Part shown: positions 1 through 4,269 of the stretch, in pieces | Position numbering within the stretch: the stretch's first letter is position 1 | How the letters are laid out: every line of letters begins with the position of its first letter | NCBI GenBank assembly: GCA_964462785.1 | Contig: CAYWZA010000029.1 | Coordinates: 1 to 11,646 of the forward strand | Origin: JACQKA01 sp964462785 | GTDB lineage: Bacteria > Patescibacteriota > Minisyncoccia > Phycocordibacterales > UBA2100 | Direction: 5' to 3' | DNA length: 11,646 bases | Made by a program: the position numbers and the translations under genes | Notes under the pieces: model-generated | Databases searched by the model: none | The model's input: only the letters and a program-made list of their open reading frames with translations | What the model was told of the DNA's origin: nothing

Positions 1-93
1 GTTTTAAGACGCCATTACAAGCATGGAGTGTTGCACTTCGAAGTTGAATTCAGGCTCTCTATACATGACACAGTAATAAAAGGGGTATTACGG

Positions 94-810
94 ATGTATC
101 TAGAAGAATTTGGATTTTCTGAGCTGGTGATTGGACGGCACGCATATTCGCAAGCAAATCGCGCAATAGAGTTTGCAAAAAAAGGCGACGAAACGCACGT
201 TGATGCGATTCGCCACTTACACACAGCAGAGGTGGGTCTTGCGGAGGAAGGTGTTGAGCAGAGTGTTCGCAAGGGTCGGTGGCTTGTATTAAATGGCATG
301 GCACCTTTTGATTTCTACGCTACCTCAAGATACAAACGAGCGATTGAAACGACAGTGCACATGGCGTTGCCTGGCGCATGCTGGGTACAAGACGCGCGAC
401 TCAATGAGCGCGACTGGGGCCCGATGGATCAAATCTCACCGCGCGAGCGGCACGAACGCTGGCCTTTGTCGAAAGAAAATAAAAACAAAGATCCGTTTCA
501 CTGGGTTCCCGAAGGCGGCGGTGAGTCGATTCGCGATAAGGTACTGCAAGCAAAATCTCTTCTCAGGGAATGGCAGAGCAGTCATTTTGGAAAGAGAGGC
601 ATTTTTGTGGGACACGGCGAAACGAACCTCGGACTGCAGGTATGTATCGAGGGCATAGATCCCGAAAGATTCAACAAATATGAAAAATCGATGTATATGC
701 AGAATGCGACCATGATTCATTACCGGAGAAGTTCCGATGGATCACTCTATCGCCGGCTTATCGATCCGCATGCCGATAAGATTGAAAATTGGCGGCTCAT
801 TCTTCGTTGA
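94..810 (+). CDS. Histidine phosphatase (phosphoglycerate-mutase-like) family protein
   Basis: The 238-residue product belongs to the histidine phosphatase superfamily, which removes or transfers phosphate through a phospho-histidine; the substrate cannot be told from sequence. Arg15-His16 in 'VIGRHAYSQANR' matches the N-terminal RHG motif, with Ala in place of the usual Gly. Ser78-Arg79 in 'TSRYKRAIET' matches the second Arg region, Glu105 in 'LNERDWG' sits near the expected acid, and His174 in 'FVGHGETN' is the second catalytic His. No signal peptide or membrane segment is seen, so it is probably cytoplasmic. I chose ATG at 94 because AAGGGG lies 8 nt upstream; an in-frame GTG at 28 would add 22 residues before the core fold and lacks such a site. 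A small gene follows 67 nt later on the same strand and may share its transcript. The family is clear; the enzyme activity is not. Confidence 0.85.
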   Translation: MYLEEFGFSELVIGRHAYSQANRAIEFAKKGDETHVDAIRHLHTAEVGLAEEGVEQSVRKGRWLVLNGMAPFDFYATSRYKRAIETTVHMALPGACWVQDARLNERDWGPMDQISPRERHERWPLSKENKNKDPFHWVPEGGGESIRDKVLQAKSLLREWQSSHFGKRGIFVGHGETNLGLQVCIEGIDPERFNKYEKSMYMQNATMIHYRRSSDGSLYRRLIDPHADKIENWRLILR

Positions 811-877
811 TGATGTGCAGGTTTTGCTTTTGAAGAAAATCCTGTAGTGTGTTGCCTGGACAAAGAAAGGAATGCTC

Positions 878-1174
878 ATGCAAGAAGGTAAACATCCGCT
901 AACGATCCCCGGCTACCGGGGGACGCTTGATGATCTTGGGCGCGATCTTGCACAGCTCCGCTACGATGCGCGGGCTGTTGTGCTTGAGGCAGAGATTCGC
1001 GAGCACCACCATCAAATGAAACGCGACGGAGAGCGAGGACGCAAACAGCTCGCAGCGCAGTTATTGCAATTCCGCATGAGTCTTGTCACAGCGTACGATG
1101 ATTTGTGCTCGATGTGGAAACTTTGTCGCTTGCACATGAAGGACGAACTTAAGAAAGCACCTGAAAAAATATAG
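878..1174 (+). CDS. Small charged helical protein, unknown function
   Basis: I do not recognise this 98-residue protein. It is rich in charged residues and Leu. Residues about 16-95 look like continuous amphipathic helix, with a His cluster 'REHHHQMKRD' at 41-50 and two Cys (77 and 83) near a Trp. There is no signal peptide or membrane segment. ATG at 878 is chosen over the in-frame ATG at 872 because the purine tract AGAAAGG ends at 870, which gives 7 nt spacing to 878 but only 1 nt to 872. The gene follows the histidine phosphatase on the same strand by 67 nt and ends 8 nt before a strong intrinsic terminator, so the two may form one unit. The codon pattern and ribosome site support a real gene, but no function is inferred. 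Confidence 0.6.
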   Translation: MQEGKHPLTIPGYRGTLDDLGRDLAQLRYDARAVVLEAEIREHHHQMKRDGERGRKQLAAQLLQFRMSLVTAYDDLCSMWKLCRLHMKDELKKAPEKI

Positions 1175-1182
1175 TGCAGTAC

Positions 1183-1210
1183 CCGCGCCAGTCCCCTGGC
1201 GCGGTTTTTT
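1183..1210 (+). terminator. Intrinsic terminator
   Basis: A perfect 9-bp GC-rich stem (CCGCGCCAG / CTGGCGCGG) with loop TCCC is followed by six T. It lies 8 nt after the stop of the small protein gene and closes the first transcription unit. Confidence 0.93.
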
Positions 1211-1300
1211 CATAGTTGATGAGCGTGCAGGAATATGCGAATATATGACCACTGCGGGTATAGTTCCGCGAGAAGCATAGAGCGAGGGAGGTACAAAGAC

Positions 1301-1320
1301 AAAGAGTTTTGCGGATGTGG
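1301..1320 (+). repeat. Upstream partial copy of tRNA-Gly leader and 5' end
   Basis: The 20-mer AAAGAGTTTTGCGGATGTGG here is repeated exactly at 1379-1398, where it is the 10-nt leader plus the first 10 nt of tRNA-Gly. A weaker match lies further upstream (CATAGAGCGAGG at 1276-1287 against CATAGAGTGAGG at 1360-1371). After 1320 the copy stops resembling a tRNA, although a hairpin GGTGGA/TCCACC follows. It reads as a decayed or truncated tandem duplicate of the tRNA-Gly 5' region. Confidence 0.7.
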
Positions 1321-1388
1321 CTTCGGTGGATGATACTTTGGCAATAGTCCACCTATAGACATAGAGTGAGGAAAATATAAAGAGTTTT

Positions 1389-1459
1389 GCGGATGTGGTT
1401 TAGTGGTAGAACGCGTCCTTGCCAAGGACGGGGCCCGGGTCCGATTCCCGGCATCCGCA
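1389..1459 (+). tRNA. tRNA-Gly(GCC)
   Basis: A full cloverleaf of 71 nt: acceptor GCGGATG/CATCCGC, D arm GTTTAGTGGTAGAAC, anticodon stem CGTCC/GGACG with loop TTGCCAA (anticodon GCC), variable loop GGGC, T stem CCGGG/CCCGG. The G1-C72 and C2-G71 pairs fit glycine identity. Two oddities are visible. The T loop reads TCCGATT, so position 55 is C rather than T. The discriminator is A, while bacterial tRNA-Gly usually has U. CCA is not encoded (trailer CAAAAATAAG). A weak TATAAA at 1376-1381 ends 8 nt before the tRNA. Partial copies of both ends of the gene flank it. Confidence 0.95.
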
Positions 1460-1471
1460 CAAAAATAAGGA

Positions 1472-1492
1472 GCACAACGCGGGGCGTTGTGC
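1472..1492. repeat. Perfect 9-bp hairpin in tRNA-Gly trailer
   Basis: GCACAACGC and GCGTTGTGC pair perfectly around a GGG loop. It is nested inside a longer arrangement in which ACAAAAAT (from 1459) pairs with ATTTTTGT (1499-1506). No T run follows directly, so it is not a plain terminator. Confidence 0.75.
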
Positions 1493-1511
1493 GAGTGTAT
1501 TTTTGTAGCGT

Positions 1512-1526
1512 GATGCCGGGAATCGG
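1512..1526 (-). repeat. Inverted copy of tRNA-Gly 3' end
   Basis: GATGCCGGGAATCGG is the exact reverse complement of 1441-1455, which covers the T-loop end, the 3' strand of the T stem and most of the 3' acceptor strand of tRNA-Gly. In a read-through transcript this 15-bp match, together with the ACAAAAAT/ATTTTTGT pair, could compete with tRNA folding. It also matches the direct copy at 1641-1655. Confidence 0.85.
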
Positions 1527-1588
1527 AAGGCGGAGCCGGTACACAAGACGAGCGAAGCGAGTGCTTGTCGGCGAGCCCGGGGAGGAAG

Positions 1589-1632
1589 CGCTTAGATTTT
1601 TCGAGCCTAAAAGGCGAAGAAAAATCTTAGCG
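1589..1632. repeat. Long imperfect hairpin
   Basis: Arms 1589-1602 and 1619-1632 pair in 13 of 14 positions, with one T-T mismatch, and enclose a second stem GCCT/AGGC with loop AAA. The upstream 1543-1562 stretch carries the mirror motif GAGCGAAGCGAG. The hairpin lies between the two direct copies of the tRNA 3' end. Confidence 0.7.
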
Positions 1633-1640
1633 ACTTGACC

Positions 1641-1669
1641 CCGATTCCCGGCATCCGCACAAAAATAAG
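1641..1669 (+). repeat. 29-bp direct repeat of tRNA-Gly 3' end and trailer
   Basis: This is an exact copy of 1441-1469, displaced by exactly 200 bp: the last 19 nt of tRNA-Gly including its discriminator, plus 10 nt of trailer. Tandem 3'-end copies of a tRNA gene are the usual form of integration-site borders, but the 171 bp between the copies encode no integrase and look like structured RNA or DNA. A second hairpin follows at 1672-1693, and TTTTTGTAGCGTGA occurs after both copies (1500-1513 and 1758-1771), so the unit seems to have been duplicated with its downstream context. Confidence 0.85.
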
Positions 1670-1671
1670 AA

Positions 1672-1730
1672 GCCGGACGCGAAAGCGTCTGGCGACTTTG
1701 TTTTCTTACGAGTGCAGCGAGTTAGAAAAC
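1672..1730. repeat. Two hairpins after the second tRNA-tail copy
   Basis: At 1672-1693, GCCGGACGC pairs with GCGTCTGGC (one G-T pair) around a GAAA tetraloop. At 1700-1730, GTTTTCTTAC pairs with GTTAGAAAAC (one T-T mismatch) around a loop carrying GAGTGCAGCGA, which resembles the GAGCGAAGCGAG motif upstream. GCGACTTTGTTTT is repeated at 1692-1704 and 1749-1761. The rest of 1731-1855 shows no gene on either strand. Confidence 0.6.
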
Positions 1731-1855
1731 AAGAAGTACTCCTGTGGTGCGACTTTGTTTTTGTAGCGTGAGACCGCGATAGCCAAAGACTACCGCACAT
1801 GGTTTGAGTTTATCTGGGATCACCTCCCAGCGGAGAAATAAGAGAGCTTGGAAGG

Positions 1856-2713
1856 CTAGAAAGGCAGCTTTCGTGTCTTCCCTTTTCGTCCTTCGAGGGT
1901 GGTCGGCATGATGAGCGTACCGAGCGTGAGAAGTGTTACTGCTATGGGGAACCAGCGGAATTGCCGGCACTGATCGAAGAGGAACCACATGCCAAGCATG
2001 ATGAGGAACATAGCAAGGAGAACAACCGCAAAGCGTATGCCATTTCCAGCGAGCAGATACGGCAAGGAGTCGATGATGACGAAGACCGCCGCGATGCAGA
2101 CGATGATGAGCAGTATCCATGTCGAAGACGGCCAGCTTGTGCACGCTCCCCCCTTCCCTGTTTCACCTGAAACGGGAGCTGCAACCACGCCTGTACCGTC
2201 AGTCGGAACCGAGTCCTTATCTGTCACCGTTTCACCAGAGGTGCTTGTTTCGTGTGAAATGGTCGTGGTTGCTGGCTTTGCAGGGGCTTTTGCCACACCG
2301 CCAAGCTGTACGACAAATTCTTTCTCTGCAGCGCAGTTGCTGCTGGTCGCCGTCATGATCTTCACTGCGATCTTTGTTTCACCGGAAAAGCCATACCAGC
2401 TCGGAACGTCAACGTGCACTTTCTTCGCATTGGGCTGGGCGGTCCTCCAGATAGTAACAAAGTTGCTCTCGAGAGCACGACCACCCACCATGGTTGACAC
2501 CACCGACACAGATTCCCCGCCACTAGCGGTGTAATCAAAAGAATTGAGTACGCCATCGTATACGTATGGGGTAAATGTCGAGATGACAGGCGTTGAGGCG
2601 CAAGCCGTTGGCAGGGTCGCTGCCTCTGCCCTAAAAGATGTCCCAAAGATAGCTGCCACGAAGAGTCCGATATAAAGGACAGTTGAGGCGATGTTGATTG
2701 AGTTTATTTTCAT
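1856..2713 (-). CDS. Secreted or membrane-anchored protein with three C-terminal membrane segments
   Basis: I do not recognise the family. The 285-residue product begins with a signal peptide: a short polar start, a hydrophobic core at about 9-27 and an 'FRAEAA' cleavage region near 30-32. Residues about 33-140 form an exported region with Cys38 and Cys127 as a possible disulfide pair. Residues about 141-190 form an Ala/Pro/Thr/Ser/Gly-rich linker. Three hydrophobic segments follow at about 198-216, 226-246 and 254-271, and the end is basic ('EGRKGKTRKLPF'), which would be cytoplasmic. ATG at 2713 is the first start before the signal peptide; no Shine-Dalgarno is seen, and an extended -10 lies 10 nt upstream. 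It stands alone on the minus strand. A surface or envelope role is inferred only from topology. Confidence 0.8.
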   Translation of the reverse strand: MKINSINIASTVLYIGLFVAAIFGTSFRAEAATLPTACASTPVISTFTPYVYDGVLNSFDYTASGGESVSVVSTMVGGRALESNFVTIWRTAQPNAKKVHVDVPSWYGFSGETKIAVKIMTATSSNCAAEKEFVVQLGGVAKAPAKPATTTISHETSTSGETVTDKDSVPTDGTGVVAAPVSGETGKGGACTSWPSSTWILLIIVCIAAVFVIIDSLPYLLAGNGIRFAVVLLAMFLIMLGMWFLFDQCRQFRWFPIAVTLLTLGTLIMPTTLEGRKGKTRKLPF

Positions 2714-2722
2714 AAAAATTAA

Positions 2723-2731
2723 TTTCTAACA
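2723..2731 (-). promoter_or_regulatory. Candidate extended -10 for the membrane protein
   Basis: On the minus strand TGTTAGAAA (TG-n-TAGAAA) ends 10 nt before the ATG at 2713, so any transcript would have a leader of only a few nt. No convincing -35 is seen. The 6-bp inverted repeat just upstream could be an operator. Confidence 0.35.
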
Positions 2732-2740
2732 CTAAAGACT

Positions 2741-2760
2741 GCACGAATTAAGCATCGTGC
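2741..2760. repeat. Inverted repeat upstream of the membrane protein
   Basis: GCACGA and TCGTGC are separated by 8 nt and lie about 28 nt before the minus-strand start codon. This position suits an operator or a small hairpin, but nothing more supports either. Confidence 0.4.
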
Positions 2761-3059
2761 TATCTTCAACAATATTTACTAAAAATGTGGAGCCAATTTT
2801 GCTTGGATCCGAGAGGGCTGGCGACAATAGCCAGCGTGCAAGGAGTGTACAACTACCTCTATGTGTATACCTGCAATAAAGACCCGTCAATCTTGCAAAA
2901 AGCCCAAATTAGGGCGAAAAATAGGGTGTAAAAGCCAGACTCATGAAGGTCAAAACTGGGGATAACTAAGGGGACATGTGGATTAAAAAGACACTGAAAA
3001 CCTGTCCGAAACATTCAAAAAGGTACAAAAGGCTTTAAATAGTCCACAATGCAGCACTT
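2761..3059. other. AT-rich intergenic region without a gene
   Basis: No reading frame with coding character is seen. The stretch holds a small hairpin (GCTGGC/GCCAGC at 2817-2835) and a 4-bp hairpin at 2902-2915. It also has two sites one mismatch from the DnaA box: TGGGGATAA at 2957-2965 and TGTGGATTA at 2977-2985, in the same orientation and 20 bp apart. A weaker inverted match TAGTCCACA lies at 3040-3048. No dnaA, dnaN or rpmH gene is nearby, so an origin is possible but not established. Confidence 0.4.
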
Positions 3060-3089
3060 TTGACACCAGTATTAAATGTTTCTTAGAAA
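3060..3089 (+). promoter_or_regulatory. Candidate promoter before the structured element
   Basis: A consensus -35 TTGACA (3060-3065) is followed after 18 bp by TAGAAA (3084-3089, 4 of 6 -10 bases). A start near 3096 would place the three-way-junction element at the head of the transcript, ahead of yraN. Confidence 0.4.
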
Positions 3090-3127
3090 CGTACACATAG
3101 TAGTTTTCACGTGTAACAGTGCGCTCG

Positions 3128-3251
3128 GGTTATCCTCCCGCGGGGTACGGGTTCTGCCCCAGCGGGCAGACCCTGAAGGCTCGGCGTCCGGACCCTCGTT
3201 TCACTCGGGCACCGGCCCGGACGCCTGCGCACCCCCCGCAGGAGGATAACC
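3128..3251. repeat. GC-rich three-way-junction palindrome (possible structured RNA)
   Basis: The outer arms 3128-3145 and 3234-3251 pair in 17 of 18 positions. Inside are two further hairpins. One is at 3149-3173: 10 bp with a single bulged T and loop CAGC. The other is at 3183-3225: 9 perfect bp GGCGTCCGG/CCGGACGCC, with a larger loop that has extra CCC/GGG pairing. The composition is much richer in GC than the AT-rich DNA on either side. It has no T run, so it is not a standard terminator. It may be a structured leader or small RNA of the downstream gene, or a palindromic mobile repeat; sequence alone does not decide. Confidence 0.75.
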
Positions 3252-3274
3252 GCTCGCTTCGCGACAAACTTACG

Positions 3275-3283
3275 TGTTATGAT
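3275..3283 (+). promoter_or_regulatory. Candidate extended -10 for yraN
   Basis: TGTTATGAT (TG-n-TATGAT, 5 of 6 -10 bases) ends 16 nt before the yraN ATG at 3299. There is no good -35. It lies just after the large palindrome. Confidence 0.4.
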
Positions 3284-3298
3284 TCACGCGAAACATGT

Positions 3299-3694
3299 AT
3301 GGGAGGCAAAAAGAAGGAAAACAAGAGGATTGGCAAATTGGGTGAGTATATAGCGTGCAAATTCCTTAAAAACAAAGGTTTTTTCACTGTGGAAAGGAAT
3401 CACAAGCAGAAGTTCGGTGAAGTGGACATAATTGCACGAAAAGGCAATGTATTACACTTTGTTGAGGTAAAATCGGCTCGATCCATAGATATTCCGGATG
3501 TTACACGTGAAAACTCTGATTATAGGCCGGAGGAGCTTGTCCACCCAGCAAAACTGAGGAAAATAGCCATGGTTGCAAGCCAATATATGGATAAAATGCC
3601 TAAAAGCATGGATTTTCAGATCGACGTAGTGGCGGTGTTCATAGACGAGAGTAGAAAAATAGGCAGATGCCGTTTCACCGAAAACGTCAATTAA
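3299..3694 (+). CDS. yraN: YraN/UPF0102 family nuclease-fold protein
   Basis: The 131-residue product matches the YraN (UPF0102) family in length and motif order. 'IGKLGEYIACKFLKNKGF' holds the N-terminal Gly15-Glu16, 'FGEVDIIA' supplies Glu41 and Asp43, and 'LHFVEVKSA' supplies Glu56 and Lys58. This is the E...D...ExK pattern of restriction-endonuclease-like folds. Family members are thought to be DNA- or nucleic-acid-processing proteins; the substrate is not settled. 'HPAKLRKIAMVASQYM' is the usual helical C-terminal part. The frame is open upstream to a GTG at 3119, but that stretch translates the GC-rich palindrome into Arg/Pro-rich sequence unlike the family, so I start at ATG 3299. No Shine-Dalgarno is evident. 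Codons are more AT-rich than in the nearby ABC transporter. An HNH-type gene follows 110 nt later. Confidence 0.88.
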   Translation: MGGKKKENKRIGKLGEYIACKFLKNKGFFTVERNHKQKFGEVDIIARKGNVLHFVEVKSARSIDIPDVTRENSDYRPEELVHPAKLRKIAMVASQYMDKMPKSMDFQIDVVAVFIDESRKIGRCRFTENVN

Positions 3695-3706
3695 ACAGGA
3701 GAGTTT

Positions 3707-3743
3707 TAAAGGACATTATAAAGGACGTAAAATGTCCTTTATA
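3707..3743. repeat. Tandem repeats sharing one hairpin arm
   Basis: TAAAGGAC occurs twice (3707-3714 and 3719-3726). Either copy can pair with the single complementary arm: AAAGGACATT (3708-3717) with AATGTCCTTT (3731-3740), or TATAAAGGAC (3717-3726) with GTCCTTTATA (3734-3743). The two 10-bp stems exclude each other. It lies 13 nt after the yraN stop and could act as an attenuating hairpin or a protein-binding site. There is no T run. Confidence 0.6.
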
Positions 3744-3761
3744 CAATCCGGTGCAAAAGCT

Positions 3762-3785
3762 TTGGGAATCAGATAGTGTTCCCAA
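3762..3785. repeat. 7-bp inverted repeat before the HNH gene
   Basis: TTGGGAA and TTCCCAA are separated by 10 nt, just upstream of the candidate -10 of the HNH gene. An operator role is possible but only positional. Confidence 0.35.
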
Positions 3786-3789
3786 GACA

Positions 3790-3798
3790 TGTTAAACT
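3790..3798 (+). promoter_or_regulatory. Candidate extended -10, leaderless start of the HNH gene
   Basis: TGTTAAACT (TG-n-TAAACT, 4 of 6 -10 bases) ends exactly 7 nt before the ATG at 3805, the distance expected if transcription starts on the A of the start codon. No -35 and no Shine-Dalgarno are seen. Confidence 0.35.
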
Positions 3799-3804
3799 GT
3801 ATGA

Positions 3805-4206
3805 ATGGTGATGAAAGAAAAAGTCTGCAAGTATTGCCAGAAGTCATACCCGGAGGAGGCTTTTGGGGTTGCATTAACCACGCCGACAAAAATATACCGC
3901 CGGTGGAAGTGTCGACACTGCTATCGCGAAACAAAGCAGACTCTCATTCAGCGCTATTTGCGATGGATCAACGAGTATAAGAAAGAGAGGGGGTGTCGCA
4001 GATGTAGTATTATTGACCCAAGGGTTCTTGATTTTCACCACAAAGACGGTACAACTAAAGAGTTCTCTTTGGGAGGTTTTCGTAGAGCCGTTGGCTTTGA
4101 GCGCATTAAGAGAGAGATTGAGAAGTGTGAAATCTTGTGCGCAAACTGTCACAGGATTGTGCACGACGAAATGAGAAGTGTGGAGAGTCACTCAAGCGGG
4201 GCGTAG
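3805..4206 (+). CDS. HNH-type zinc-binding endonuclease-like protein
   Basis: The 133-residue product has four CxxC pairs: Cys8/Cys11, Cys36/Cys39, Cys64/Cys67 and Cys112/Cys115. Between the last two pairs lies 'VLDFHHKDG' (His78-His79), and the end reads 'CANCHRIVH'. That His-His plus CxxCH arrangement is typical of small HNH endonuclease-like proteins of phages and mobile elements, which cut DNA with a metal. The N-terminal CxxC pairs look like an added zinc ribbon that could bind DNA. ATG at 3805 fits the upstream -10; ATG at 3811 is possible. The last 10 nt, including the TAG stop, are also the first 10 nt of tRNA-Pro, so processing of that tRNA would remove the stop from the message. Composition is AT-rich. 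Activity is not proven. Confidence 0.82.
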   Translation: MVMKEKVCKYCQKSYPEEAFGVALTTPTKIYRRWKCRHCYRETKQTLIQRYLRWINEYKKERGCRRCSIIDPRVLDFHHKDGTTKEFSLGGFRRAVGFERIKREIEKCEILCANCHRIVHDEMRSVESHSSGA

Positions 4207-4267
4207 TATACCGGTAGTACACTTGCTTTGGGAGCAAGAAGACCGAGTCCGATTCTCGGCGCCCCGA
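4197..4267 (+). tRNA. tRNA-Pro(TGG)
   Basis: A full 71-nt cloverleaf: acceptor CGGGGCG/CGCCCCG, D arm GTATACCGGTAGTAC, anticodon stem CTTGC/GCAAG with loop TTTGGGA (anticodon TGG, G at 37), variable loop AAGA, T stem CCGAG/CTCGG, discriminator A as expected for proline. CCA is not encoded. The T loop is TCCGATT, with C instead of T at position 55, exactly as in tRNA-Gly of this window. Its 5' end overlaps the end of the HNH gene by 10 nt, and the ABC transporter ATG follows its 3' end after only 2 nt. Confidence 0.96.
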
Positions 4268-4269
4268 CA

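Noticed and set aside
1387..1638. Open frame running through tRNA-Gly and its trailer on the plus strand
   Set aside because: It overlaps a full cloverleaf and repeated hairpins, and the predicted peptide is low-complexity Arg/Gly.
1441..1669. Classic integrated element with attL/attR at tRNA-Gly
   Set aside because: The repeats look like att borders, but only 171 bp lie between them and no integrase is present, so I report it only as a repeat finding.
1276..1771. CRISPR array
   Set aside because: The repeats are few, of unequal spacing and derived from tRNA ends; there are no regular spacers and no cas genes.
1627..1800. 57-codon minus-strand frame in the repeat region with a strong GGAGGTGATCC upstream
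   Set aside because: The ribosome-like site is about 22 nt from the ATG, and the frame runs through the repeats and the tRNA-tail copy.
3119..3298. N-terminal extension of the YraN protein from GTG 3119
   Set aside because: The extra 60 residues only translate the GC-rich palindrome into Arg/Pro-rich sequence, and the family normally begins near the ATG at 3299.
4228..4269. Earlier start of the ABC transporter inside tRNA-Pro
   Set aside because: These codons are tRNA anticodon-arm and T-arm sequence; the ATG at 4270 gives a normal exporter N-terminus.
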